DNA of 17,931 nucleotides from CAZOOA01 sp964581355 (GCA_964581355.1 CAZOOA010000056.1:1-17931); one strand, 5' to 3'; shown: positions 8,477-15,699, counted from the stretch's first letter. Numbers and translations: made by a program. Notes: generated by a model from the letters alone, not told the origin.

Positions 8477-9028
8477 TTAAACAATTATGCCCAGACTGTC
8501 AACAATGCTTCCAACTATAAACTGGAATAATGCCGTCATATAATGATATGACAGCGCTACAATAGCGGAGGCTTCTAAAGAGTTGATCCAAAAACTGGTT
8601 TCAATTAAAGAAACAACGCCTACCACCAAAAAAACCAACAGAATACCTTTAGCCACCCCCATGGCACCTCCTGAAATAGCATTCACCGGGCCGATAAGTG
8701 GTATTTTGTTAACTAGCTTGAGCCGGGAAGTAACCAGGGATAAAATAAAAGAAATGATCAAAAAAGCCAACAAGAAAGCAATAATGTTGATCAAAACTTC
8801 AAACAACCAAATAGGGGTATCTCCGTCTTCTGCCAGAGAAGAAATAACAGTATCCAAACGAAGGTATTTTTCCATCCACCCAAACACGTAGCTGCTGAAA
8901 GTAAGCGCAAGAAAAAAAGCAATAAAAAAATTTGCCAGGCCGATGACCTGCTGGACCAGACCTTGCTTAAAGCCTTTATATAGGCAGTAGATAAAAAGAA
9001 AAACCAGCACATAATCTAACCAATTCAT
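8477..9028 (-). CDS. cvpA: CvpA family membrane protein
   Basis: A 183-residue integral membrane protein with four hydrophobic segments at about 5-20, 27-47, 76-99 and 117-142, and the N-terminal signature WLDYVLVFLFIYCLYKGFKQG typical of CvpA/YshB proteins. In E. coli the family was named for a role in colicin V production; its activity in Bacillota is not settled. It starts 5 nt after the zapA stop, with AGGTG inside the end of zapA acting as ribosome binding site, so the two are probably translated in tandem. The zapA-cvpA pairing is the same as yshA-yshB in B. subtilis. Confidence 0.88.
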   Translation of the reverse strand: MNWLDYVLVFLFIYCLYKGFKQGLVQQVIGLANFFIAFFLALTFSSYVFGWMEKYLRLDTVISSLAEDGDTPIWLFEVLINIIAFLLAFLIISFILSLVTSRLKLVNKIPLIGPVNAISGGAMGVAKGILLVFLVVGVVSLIETSFWINSLEASAIVALSYHYMTALFQFIVGSIVDSLGIIV

Positions 9029-9033
9029 AGCTT

Positions 9034-9315
9034 TTATTCACCTGTATTTTGCTCTGTCTTTTTTGTTTTTTTCTTGTCATCTTTTTTTTCTTTTAATTGT
9101 TCTAACAGATCGCTGGCCAGGTTTAAGGAGGCAAGGACTGCAATTTTTTGCATACTCATGGAAGGGTGATTTGCTGCCAGATCTTCCATCAAGCTGTTTA
9201 CATGTTTGCCCACCTCTAGCATGTGCTCCTGGGAACTAGAGCTGCGTAATACATACTCTTCTCCCATGATATTTACAACCACACGCTTTTTACCTTGTTC
9301 GTCGTTTTTCGGCAC
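9034..9315 (-). CDS. zapA: Cell division protein ZapA
   Basis: A 93-residue protein of the ZapA family, a small FtsZ-binding factor that bundles FtsZ filaments at the division ring. It shows the N-terminal strand pair with IMGEEYVLRS, followed by a long helix from about residue 55 expected to form a dimeric or tetrameric coiled coil, and a lysine-rich C-terminal tail. The start is GTG at 9313-9315 with GGAGTG 5 nt upstream. It lies 112 bp below pheT without a recognisable terminator and 5 nt above cvpA. Its position after pheST is the standard Bacillota arrangement, except that B. subtilis has rnhC between them and this window does not. Confidence 0.9.
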   Translation of the reverse strand: MPKNDEQGKKRVVVNIMGEEYVLRSSSSQEHMLEVGKHVNSLMEDLAANHPSMSMQKIAVLASLNLASDLLEQLKEKKDDKKKTKKTEQNTGE

Positions 9316-9335
9316 ACTGAATCACTCCGCCGGCA

Positions 9336-9369
9336 TTTCCAACCCTGTTAATTTATTTGGGGCTGGAAA
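9336..9369. repeat. Imperfect inverted repeat in the pheT-zapA gap
   Basis: TTTCCA (9336-9341) pairs with TGGAAA (9364-9369). Inside, CCC pairs with GGG across a small internal loop, leaving an apical loop of about 13 nt. In the zapA transcript the hairpin would end about 20 nt before the GTG, just upstream of the ribosome binding site. No T-tract follows it on the minus strand, so it does not look like a terminator. It could be an RNA stability or processing element; no function is shown. Confidence 0.45.
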
Positions 9370-9427
9370 ATAGCAATATTTTTCGACCATTACCATCTTA
9401 ATTCGCTGGAATAAACCGAAAATCCTG

Positions 9428-11863
9428 CTATTGTCTTCTCAGGGTAGCAGAGTAATTATCCTGGAGCTTATTTTCCAACTCGACCATGATCCGGTCCACT
9501 TCACTATCTTTCAGGGTTCTTTCCGGATGTCGGAAAGTAAGAGCAAAAGCCAGGCTTATCCTTCCTTCCGGAATTTGCTCACCTTTATAGACATCAAACA
9601 AGACGATTTTTTCCAGCAACTCTCCGGAATGCTTTTCAATTGCCAACTGCAGCTCTGCAGAAGAAACTGATTCAGGCACTACAAAAGCGGCGTCTCGCAA
9701 AATAGCAGGATACCTGGGAAGCGCCTCAAATGAGGGAGACAAAGAAGCGAACTCGCAGAGAGGTTCGACAGGTATTTCTGCGAAATAAACTTCCTGCTTG
9801 AGTTCAAAATGGTCGACCAATTGCGGATGCAAAGCGCCCAATAGTCCAAGTTCTTGATCCTCTACGAACAGCTTTGCCCCCCGGCTGGGATGCAAAAAAG
9901 GCACTTCAGCTTTTTCCCAGTGAGCTTTTTCAATGCCAAGGCGAGCCAGCAGGGTCTCCAGGATGCCTTTTAAGTAAAAGAAGTCTACGGGGCCGCCCGG
10001 GTGTTGCCAGTGTTCTGGATGAGACTTCCCGGTGATAGCAAGGGTCAGCATTTCTTTCTCCCTTGGAAGAGTTTCTTGTTCACTTGAAGGGGTGAATACT
10101 GCACCCCGTTCAAATAAAAACAGGTCATAAGACTGCCGGTTAAAATTATATTGAAGAACCTGCAGCATATTGGGAATTAATGTAGTCCGCATGATTTCCT
10201 GCTCTTCGGTTAAAGGGTTTTTCAAGTACACTGCATCCCTACGGTGGTCATCGGGCCGCAGTTTTAACTGGTCGAAAAACCGGGGATTCATAAAAGAAAA
10301 AGTAATCACTTCCTGCAGCCCGCAGGAAATTAATATACTGTCGATCTTGGATAATAGCCTTTGCTCTTTAGAAGGCCTGCCCGTCGTAATAACCCCTTCA
10401 GGTAATGTTGTGGGAACCCGATCATAACCCTTTAATCGGGCAACTTCTTCAATTAAATCAACATCCAAGTTTATATCCTGCCGGGATGAAGGGATGCGAA
10501 CTGTTAACTTTCCAGGATTGCCTTTCGCCTCTTGAGTTTGTTCTTCTAATACTTCCAGGCCCAACTTCTCCAGGTTATTTTTGATTTCGTTGAAGCTGAC
10601 AACATATCCTAAATATTGCTCTACTTTACTGGTTTCCAAATCAACCTCTATTGCTTTCCAGGGATAGGGATACTGATCAATAATCCCCCGGGAGATCGTG
10701 CCTCCAGAAGTCTTCTGCATCAGCTCTACTGCACGATTTTGAGCATAAACAATTCCTTCCCTGTCAACACCTTTTTCAAAACGCTGTGAAGCATCAGAAG
10801 GCAGGTTAAACTTCCGGGCTGTTTTTCGGACATTGACCGGATCAAAGCAGGCTGCTTCCAGGAGCATTTCCGTTGTAGTCTCTGTTATCTCAGTATTCTC
10901 TCCCCCCATAACGCCGGCGAGACCAATACTCTCGGTCGAATCTGCAATCACAAGAACATCGGGGTCCAATTTCCTTTCCATTCCGTCAAGGGTAACCAGT
11001 GTTTCTCCTGATTCCGCCCGCCTGACTTTAATTGTTTCATCTTTTACTTTTTCCAGGTCGAAGGCATGCATGGGCTGCCCCGTTTCCCACATCACGTAGT
11101 TGGTCACATCGACAATATTGTTAATAGGACGTATTCCAGCAGCAAGGAGCTTCAACTGCATGTTGAGCGGCGAAGGTTTTACCTGAATATTTTTCATCTC
11201 GCGTGCAGTATAACGAAAGCAAAGCTCTGGTTCCACTACTTCAACATTTGCTGTAACGACTGTACTATCTTCCTGGAACTCGGGAACAGGAAGTGTTACT
11301 GTAGCACCAGTGATTGCCGCCACTTCCCTGGCTACCCCCAGCAGGCCAAGGCAGTCAGACCTGTTAGGTGTAAGTTCTAACTCTAAAACCGGCTGGTTGA
11401 TAAACAGGGCCTGTGACAACAAGCCTCCCGGGCCGATATTATTTTCTTCCAGGATCAGCACGCCGGTTTTTTGCTGTATAATCTCCAGGCCCAGTTCGTC
11501 AGCAGACAGGATCATCCCTTGAGAAGTAATACCTTTAATTTCTGTTTCTTGAACTTCTTGCCCACCGGGCAAAACAGCACCCGGCAAAGCTAACGCTATA
11601 TAGTCGTTTTCTTGTATATTCCAGGCACCACAAACAACTTGCGAGTGAGCCTTGCCGGAGTTAACCTGAACCACCTGGAGTTTGTCGCTATTGGGATGGG
11701 GTTTTATCCTTTCAATTTGACCGACAAGAAATCTGTCATCCAAGGGAGCAAAACAATCAATAGCACCCACTTCTACTCCTGCCATGGTCAGCGCATCTGC
11801 CAGTTCTTCCGGGGTAAGAGTTAGATCAACATATTCTTTTAACCAGTAATAAGGGACTTTCAT
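9428..11863 (-). CDS. pheT: Phenylalanyl-tRNA synthetase beta subunit
   Basis: Large subunit of the (alpha-beta)2 enzyme that attaches phenylalanine to tRNA-Phe. The 811-residue length is usual for the bacterial form. The N-terminal region has an EMAP-type tRNA-binding OB fold (about 43-150, with PHPNSDKLQVVQV), then B3/B4 editing and B5 domains, a catalytic-like core, and a C-terminal ferredoxin-fold anticodon-binding domain (about 715-811, beginning near FEALPRYPAILRD). The ATG has AAGGCGG 7 nt upstream. It follows pheS after 90 nt with no visible terminator and should share the T-box-controlled transcript. Confidence 0.97.
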   Translation of the reverse strand: MKVPYYWLKEYVDLTLTPEELADALTMAGVEVGAIDCFAPLDDRFLVGQIERIKPHPNSDKLQVVQVNSGKAHSQVVCGAWNIQENDYIALALPGAVLPGGQEVQETEIKGITSQGMILSADELGLEIIQQKTGVLILEENNIGPGGLLSQALFINQPVLELELTPNRSDCLGLLGVAREVAAITGATVTLPVPEFQEDSTVVTANVEVVEPELCFRYTAREMKNIQVKPSPLNMQLKLLAAGIRPINNIVDVTNYVMWETGQPMHAFDLEKVKDETIKVRRAESGETLVTLDGMERKLDPDVLVIADSTESIGLAGVMGGENTEITETTTEMLLEAACFDPVNVRKTARKFNLPSDASQRFEKGVDREGIVYAQNRAVELMQKTSGGTISRGIIDQYPYPWKAIEVDLETSKVEQYLGYVVSFNEIKNNLEKLGLEVLEEQTQEAKGNPGKLTVRIPSSRQDINLDVDLIEEVARLKGYDRVPTTLPEGVITTGRPSKEQRLLSKIDSILISCGLQEVITFSFMNPRFFDQLKLRPDDHRRDAVYLKNPLTEEQEIMRTTLIPNMLQVLQYNFNRQSYDLFLFERGAVFTPSSEQETLPREKEMLTLAITGKSHPEHWQHPGGPVDFFYLKGILETLLARLGIEKAHWEKAEVPFLHPSRGAKLFVEDQELGLLGALHPQLVDHFELKQEVYFAEIPVEPLCEFASLSPSFEALPRYPAILRDAAFVVPESVSSAELQLAIEKHSGELLEKIVLFDVYKGEQIPEGRISLAFALTFRHPERTLKDSEVDRIMVELENKLQDNYSATLRRQ

Positions 11864-11953
11864 AAAAAAACCGCCTTTCTAGTTCTTGATTCATAATGGA
11901 GTATTAAAATGGAAGCCGAAAATTTACATATATTGTAATATGCTTTAGCGCTT

Positions 11954-12976
11954 TTAGTATTGTTCCAGCAATCGCATGTCATTATTGAAGAACAGTCTGA
12001 TATCATCAATGCCGTATTTCAACATGGCAATTCGCTCTACTCCCATACCAAAAGCATACCCCGTAACCTTTTGTGGGTCATATCCTGACATTTCCAGGAC
12101 CTTGGGGTGAACCATACCTGAACCGAGGATTTCCAGCCAACCCGTCTCGCTGCAAACCCGACAGCCCTTCCCATCACAGATAATACAAGAAATATCGACT
12201 TCAGCACTGGGTTCCGTAAAAGGGAAAAAACTGGGCCTTAACCGAATTTCCCTGCCTTCTCCAAACATTTCCTGAACAAACAGCAAAAGTGTACCTTTCA
12301 GGTCTGCCATGGAGATATCTTTGTCAACGACTAGGCCCTCTACCTGGTGGAACATTGGTGAATGTGTCACATCATCATCTCTACGGTACACTTTTCCTGG
12401 AGCAATAATCCGGACAGGAAGTGCTCCTTTCATAGCTTCCATGGTGCGAATCTGCACAGGTGAAGTATGAGTTCTAAGCAGCACTTCGGAACTAATATAA
12501 TATGAGTCCTGCATATCCCTGGCAGGATGCTCTTTGGGAATATTCAAAGCTTCAAAGTTATAATAATCGTGTTCAATATCAGGCCCTTCGGCAATCTTGA
12601 AACCCATAGAGGTAAAGATTTGCTCTATTTCCTGCAGGATTTCGCTTAAGGGGTGCCTTCGCCCCACAGAAAATGGACGGCCCGGTAGAGTGACGTCAAT
12701 CTTTTCATCTTCCCAACGTTTAGATTCGGCTCCATACTTCATCGCTTCTTGTTTTTCTTCCAGCAACTGCTCTGCTGTATTCTTCAACGTATTAAGTCTT
12801 TGACCCATTTCCGGTCTCTGTTCCGCAGGCACTTCTCCCATTGAGCGCATTAACTTTGTTACCAGACCCTTTTTGCCCAGGTATTTAATCCTGATTTTTT
12901 CCAAGGTTTCTGTGCTTTCAGCCTCATTGATCTCTTCGCTCAAATTTTGCTGCAACTTTTTAATATCATCCAGCAT
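11954..12976 (-). CDS. pheS: Phenylalanyl-tRNA synthetase alpha subunit
   Basis: Catalytic subunit of PheRS, class II. The 340-residue protein starts with a coiled-coil arm (about 1-90) that grips tRNA-Phe. The class II core follows, with motif 2 around YRRDDDVTHSPMFHQVEG (197-214), the FTEPSAEVDI segment (253-262), and motif 3 GYAFGMGVERIAMLKYGIDD (306-325). A CxxC-x4-CxxC cluster (Cys264, 267, 272, 275) is present, as in other Bacillota PheS sequences, and could bind zinc. The ATG has a strong AAAGGAGG 8 nt upstream. Expression is controlled by the Phe T-box immediately upstream. Confidence 0.97.
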   Translation of the reverse strand: MLDDIKKLQQNLSEEINEAESTETLEKIRIKYLGKKGLVTKLMRSMGEVPAEQRPEMGQRLNTLKNTAEQLLEEKQEAMKYGAESKRWEDEKIDVTLPGRPFSVGRRHPLSEILQEIEQIFTSMGFKIAEGPDIEHDYYNFEALNIPKEHPARDMQDSYYISSEVLLRTHTSPVQIRTMEAMKGALPVRIIAPGKVYRRDDDVTHSPMFHQVEGLVVDKDISMADLKGTLLLFVQEMFGEGREIRLRPSFFPFTEPSAEVDISCIICDGKGCRVCSETGWLEILGSGMVHPKVLEMSGYDPQKVTGYAFGMGVERIAMLKYGIDDIRLFFNNDMRLLEQY

Positions 12977-13012
12977 TGCTTTGCCTCCTTTATAAGATCG
13001 CCTGATTGGTCT

Positions 13013-13258
13013 TTAAAATAATAATACTTTCGCCCTCCGGGACGAAAGTATTCCGCGGTACCACCCGAGTTAGTTCCCTGTGGAACCCTCTTCAGAACAC
13101 AATAACGGGATAGCCGAAAAGGCCTACTTAGAAAAGTACAATCCGTTCAGCCTTTAGCTCCGGGGTGAAATTCAGTCATCATTTGATGGAAAGCTTTCAG
13201 CCTTTGGCCTTCCTCTCTGTCTATTGCCTAAATGACTTACTTTGCCCCTTCACTGCCT
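13013..13258 (-). promoter_or_regulatory. T-box riboswitch, phenylalanine-specific, for pheST
   Basis: Reading the minus strand, the leader has the stem I elements AGTA (13238-13241) and AGAGAGGAAGG (near 13208-13218). The specifier region TGAA-TTTC-A follows, with TTC (Phe) at 13167-13169 and a purine after it. A stem III-like hairpin GTTCC/GGAAC comes next, then the conserved T-box GGGTGGTACCGCGG (13053-13066). Its TGGT can pair with the ACCA end of uncharged tRNA-Phe. The intrinsic terminator follows: AATACTTTCG/CGAAAGTATT (13023-13032 with 13043-13052) and an ATTATTTT tract. Uncharged tRNA-Phe should stabilise the antiterminator and allow pheST transcription. The 5' boundary is approximate. 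Confidence 0.95.
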
Positions 13259-13265
13259 TTAATCT

Positions 13266-13355
13266 TTATTGGGATAACAATTGTTTATAAATCAAATAAG
13301 CCGTTACAGAACCCGTGCTTTCAAAAAGTCTCCAGAAAAATTCGGCGGTCAGCAT
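13266..13355 (-). CDS. yqzL: YqzL-like small protein (29 aa)
   Basis: An ATG at 13353-13355 opens a 29-codon frame ending in TAA at 13266-13268. The peptide contains FFWRLFESTGS and AYLIYKQL, matching my recollection of the YqzL family pattern (aromatic-rich start, F-x-x-TGS/TGN, then AYLLYKE), whose function is unknown. A ribosome binding site AAAGGGGT lies 6 nt upstream, and a sigma-A promoter with TATAAT lies about 40 bp upstream, so it has all the parts of an expressed gene. It is shorter than the usual family length (roughly 45 aa as I recall). In B. subtilis yqzL sits near era/recO; here it stands between the ysgA-like gene and the Phe T-box, with its stop about 8 nt before the predicted T-box stem I. 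Family assignment is by eye. Confidence 0.8.
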   Translation of the reverse strand: MLTAEFFWRLFESTGSVTAYLIYKQLLSQ

Positions 13356-13395
13356 TGTATGACCCCTTTCTCAATTTTTCTTGGATTCATGATTG

Positions 13396-13424
13396 ATTAT
13401 AGCATAACCCTAATTAAAACACAA
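13396..13424 (-). promoter_or_regulatory. Sigma-A promoter of the yqzL-like gene and probably of the pheST leader
   Basis: On the minus strand TTGTGT (-35, 13419-13424) and TATAAT (-10, 13396-13401) are separated by 17 nt, and the -10 is extended by TGC (TGnTATAAT). The start would be near 13389, about 34 nt before the small ORF. No comparably good promoter lies between this one and the T-box, so it probably also drives pheST. Confidence 0.7.
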
Positions 13425-13465
13425 CGTTCCAAAGGACAAATGGCTGGCTGTGGAGAATTATTTTG

Positions 13466-14257
13466 TCAGCTAACCTGCCTAACTCTTTCAAAAATGAAAA
13501 CAGATGCAGCAATTGCAGCATTAAGTGAAGCAACTTCTCCATCAATTGGAATCCTAGAAGTCTTATCGGCCGTTTTAGCCGCTTCCCTGCTAAGCCCTTT
13601 ATTCTCATTGCCAATAATTACTGCACTGGGTAAGCGAAAGTCGATTTCGTGAAATAAATAATCACCTTCAGGGTCCGTTGCTATAACCTGGAAATGGCGT
13701 CTTTGGCATATCCCAGTCCATTCCTCGTAACTTTTCAATAAAGCCAAGGGCAGAAAAAAACTGCCCCCCATACTGGCTCTTAGAGCCTTAGGATTAAACG
13801 GGTCTACCGCCCCCGGGAGTAAAACTACACCATCCACTGCAGCAGCGGCGGCGGTACGAATTATGGTTCCCATATTGCCGGGGTCCTGAATCCCGTCCAG
13901 GACGAGATAAAATGACTTCTCACGGTCAAGTAAAAAGTTGAAACCCAGTCCAGGAGCCCGGGCTATCGCACCGATACCCTGGGGGTTCTCTGTTTGAGCA
14001 ATTTTATTGAAAGTTTTCGTATCAACAAGTAAAAGGTTGGCACCCTGCACTTGTTCCAATAGAAACCTGCTTTCTTTTTTTTCAGCAAAATCACTGGTAT
14101 AAATGACGGTCTGAATTTGCAGCCCGGCCCGAATCGCTTCATATAACAACTGGAATCCTTCCAGAACCACAAGGTTGTTTTTTTCCCGGTATTTACGATA
14201 ATGCAAGCTCCGGTATAGTTTAATTTCTCTTTGTTTGAAGGAATCCTTGTTTGCCAT
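13466..14257 (-). CDS. ysgA: SpoU-family RNA 2'-O-methyltransferase (TrmH/RlmB-like, YsgA-like)
   Basis: A 263-residue SPOUT-class enzyme expected to methylate a ribose 2'-OH in rRNA or tRNA using S-adenosylmethionine. An N-terminal RNA-binding substrate domain (about 1-105) precedes the trefoil-knot catalytic domain with motif 1 DGIQDPGNMGTIIRTA (121-136, Asn128 and Arg134), motif 2 IIGNENKGLS (214-223) and motif 3 IPIDGEVASLNAAIAAS (236-252). Position upstream of pheS matches ysgA in B. subtilis, which is the basis of the symbol; the actual RNA target cannot be read from sequence. The ATG at 14255-14257 has only an imperfect AAGGGTG upstream. It lies after the rplT terminator, so it should have its own promoter. 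Confidence 0.9.
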   Translation of the reverse strand: MANKDSFKQREIKLYRSLHYRKYREKNNLVVLEGFQLLYEAIRAGLQIQTVIYTSDFAEKKESRFLLEQVQGANLLLVDTKTFNKIAQTENPQGIGAIARAPGLGFNFLLDREKSFYLVLDGIQDPGNMGTIIRTAAAAAVDGVVLLPGAVDPFNPKALRASMGGSFFLPLALLKSYEEWTGICQRRHFQVIATDPEGDYLFHEIDFRLPSAVIIGNENKGLSREAAKTADKTSRIPIDGEVASLNAAIAASVFIFERVRQVS

Positions 14258-14279
14258 GGGACACCCTTTTTCCCTCGGA

Positions 14280-14307
14280 ATAGTATCCGGTTGTTATGTA
14301 CTGAAAA
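14280..14307 (-). promoter_or_regulatory. Possible promoter of the SpoU methyltransferase gene
   Basis: TTTTCA (minus strand, 14302-14307) and TACTAT (14280-14285) are 16 nt apart. Each matches its consensus at four of six positions. The location just below the rplT terminator is right for a new transcript, but the match is modest. Confidence 0.3.
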
Positions 14308-14325
14308 CGCACTAATGCCCTAACG

Positions 14326-14349
14326 TAAAAAAAGACCTGTTACAGGTCT
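14326..14349 (-). terminator. Intrinsic terminator of the infC-rpmI-rplT operon
   Basis: On the minus strand AGACCTG, a 3-nt loop and CAGGTCT form a perfect 7-bp stem (14333-14339 with 14343-14349) followed by a run of seven T (plus-strand A's at 14327-14333). It begins 16 nt after the rplT stop. Confidence 0.9.
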
Positions 14350-14365
14350 CTCTTTACGAAGTATA

Positions 14366-14716
14366 TTATTGCTGTCTGGCCACATCAACCAGTTTGCGGA
14401 AAGCACCTGGATCATTAACGGCCATATCTGCCAACATTTTGCGGTTAATTTCTACTCCTGCTTTTTTTAACCCACCCATGAATTGGCTGTAAGAGATACC
14501 GTTGTTTCGAGCTGCTGCATTAATCCGGGCGATCCAAAGCTTGCGAAAATCTCTTTTTCTTGCTTTTCTGTCTCTGTATGCATAGGATAAGGACTTCATA
14601 ACCTGCTGGTTGGCAAGTTTAAAAAGCTTGCTCTTTGAACCATAGTAACCTTTAGCAAGTTTAATTATTTTTTTTCTCCGTCTTCGAGTGCTGACACTAT
14701 TTTTAACTCTTGGCAT
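14366..14716 (-). CDS. rplT: 50S ribosomal protein L20
   Basis: A 116-residue protein that begins MPRVKNSVSTRRRRKKIIK and contains the conserved GYYGSKSKLFKLANQQVMKS and RDRKARKRDFRKLWIARINAA segments, diagnostic of bacterial L20. It binds 23S rRNA (helices 40-41) early in 50S assembly. In several bacteria it also represses its own operon, in B. subtilis by premature termination in the infC leader; a candidate for that leader is present at 15483-15618. Ribosome binding site GAGGTG lies upstream of the ATG; 25 nt separate it from rpmI. It is the last gene of the operon. Confidence 0.98.
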   Translation of the reverse strand: MPRVKNSVSTRRRRKKIIKLAKGYYGSKSKLFKLANQQVMKSLSYAYRDRKARKRDFRKLWIARINAAARNNGISYSQFMGGLKKAGVEINRKMLADMAVNDPGAFRKLVDVARQQ

Positions 14717-14741
14717 TTTACCTCACCTCTTTACGATAAAA

Positions 14742-14939
14742 TCATTTGTACGGCAACAGCTGAGCCACTCTTTTCAAGTCACTTTTATCTACCAGCGTTG
14801 AACCGCGAAGTTTGCGCTTTCTTTTGGGAGATTTCTTTTCCAGGATATGGCTGTGGTACGCATGAAAACGCTTAACTTTGCCCGTTTTTGTCTTTTTAAA
14901 ACGTTTTGCTGCACCACGATGCGTTTTCATCTTGGGCAT
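14742..14939 (-). CDS. rpmI: 50S ribosomal protein L35
   Basis: A 65-residue, very basic protein with the family start MPKMKTHRGAAKRFKKT and the end segment LVDKSDLKRVAQLLPY, typical of L35. It is a late-binding 50S component. AAGGAGG is 8 nt upstream of the ATG. It lies between infC (33 nt upstream) and rplT in the standard order. Confidence 0.98.
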   Translation of the reverse strand: MPKMKTHRGAAKRFKKTKTGKVKRFHAYHSHILEKKSPKRKRKLRGSTLVDKSDLKRVAQLLPYK

Positions 14940-14972
14940 TTTTTTTCCTCCTTGTATTCACATTGCGTTCTC

Positions 14973-15482
14973 TTACTGCTTGGGGGCCAAAATCATGATC
15001 ATATTCCTGCCTTCAATTTTGGGAGGTCTTTCTACTACGCTGACGTCATCAAGTTCTTCGGCCATTTGAAGACATAATTTTTTGCCAAGCTCAGGATGGG
15101 TAATTTCTCTCCCTCGAAAAATAACAGAAACCTTAACTTTATCTCCGGCTTCCAAAAAACGCTTGCCGTTACGGACTTTGACCTGGAAATCATGTTCTTC
15201 GATATTGGGTCGAACTTTGACTTCTTTCACAGAGATTGAACGTTGTTTTTTGCGGGCTTCTTTTTCCCGCTTACTCTGTTCATACTTGTACTTGCCAAAA
15301 TCCATTATACGGCAAACTGGTGGCTTGGCCTGGGGAGCAACATTAACCAAATCTAGGTTCTTTTCCCGGGCCAGCTTTAAAGCATCCTCAAGCTGCATAA
15401 TCCCAAGCTGTTCTCCCTCTGTGCCAACAACCCTGACATCCTTGGCTTTAATTTTGTTGTTAACCAACAATTCCTTGCTAAT
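14973..15482 (-). CDS. infC: Translation initiation factor IF-3, with an AUU start codon
   Basis: IF-3 binds the 30S subunit, keeps it free of 50S and checks the initiator tRNA-start codon pairing. The 169-residue product begins ISKELLVNNKIKAKDVR and contains PPVCRIMDFGKYKYEQ and IEEHDFQVKVRNGKRFLEAGDKVKV, all strongly conserved. No ATG, GTG or TTG occurs at the right place: the only in-frame codon suitably spaced (8 nt) from GGAGGTG is ATT at 15480-15482, exactly where family similarity begins. AUU starts are known for infC in E. coli and others and allow IF-3 to autoregulate by discriminating against its own start. A frame from a TTG at 15527 exists but runs through the leader terminator, so I reject it. 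Confidence 0.96.
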   Translation of the reverse strand: MSKELLVNNKIKAKDVRVVGTEGEQLGIMQLEDALKLAREKNLDLVNVAPQAKPPVCRIMDFGKYKYEQSKREKEARKKQRSISVKEVKVRPNIEEHDFQVKVRNGKRFLEAGDKVKVSVIFRGREITHPELGKKLCLQMAEELDDVSVVERPPKIEGRNMIMILAPKQ

Positions 15483-15618
15483 CTTTAATCCACCTCCCGA
15501 GTTAGTAAATAAAAAAAGCAGGATCAAGGCCCCTGCTTAACTACAATAAAAGTTTTCAACCCTGGGAACAGCCTGAGAGCGTTTCAGGGTGAGAAGCTGG
15601 GGCTTCTACTTAATATCT
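15483..15618 (-). promoter_or_regulatory. Candidate L20-responsive leader of infC-rpmI-rplT
   Basis: The leader of about 136 nt contains three hairpins in the minus-strand transcript. They are AGAAGC/GCTTCT with loop CCCA (15592-15607), a larger stem closed by ACCCTG/CAGGGT (15559-15564 with 15585-15590), and an intrinsic terminator just before the infC ribosome binding site. The AAGCCCC of the first hairpin (15599-15605) can instead pair with GGGGCCTT inside the terminator (15526-15533), seven pairs with one bulged C, giving an alternative fold without the terminator. This is the expected logic of the L20 leader of Bacillota. That L20 is the ligand is inference from position. Confidence 0.7.
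15511..15538 (-). terminator. Attenuator-type intrinsic terminator in the infC leader
   Basis: On the minus strand AAGCAGG and CCTGCTT (15532-15538 with 15516-15522) form a 7-bp stem with a 9-nt loop, followed by a run of seven T (plus-strand A's 15511-15517). It lies after the infC promoter and before the infC ribosome binding site, so it can only act on this operon's own leader. Confidence 0.85.
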
Positions 15619-15624
15619 ATATAA

Positions 15625-15653
15625 AATATAACACACTGCATCATTTACGTCAA
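15625..15653 (-). promoter_or_regulatory. Sigma-A promoter of infC-rpmI-rplT
   Basis: TTGACG (15648-15653) and TATATT (15625-15630) on the minus strand, separated by 17 nt, match consensus at five of six positions each. It lies about 47 bp below the thrS stop, so the operon is transcribed independently of thrS, with possible readthrough because no terminator is visible after thrS. Confidence 0.8.
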
Positions 15654-15699
15654 TGAAACTTTGAACAAAACTCCAACAAACGCTCAAACAATGGCCGGG

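Noticed and set aside
13269..13330. A separate promoter for the T-box inside the yqzL-like gene
   Set aside because: TATAAA- and TTGATT-like hexamers occur there but never with proper spacing, so the upstream TTGTGT-N17-TATAAT promoter is the simpler source of the leader RNA.
15483..15527. Longer infC start at the TTG at 15527
   Set aside because: It would translate the U-tract of the leader terminator into a hydrophobic segment, lacks a ribosome binding site, and leaves the well-placed GGAGGTG inside the gene.
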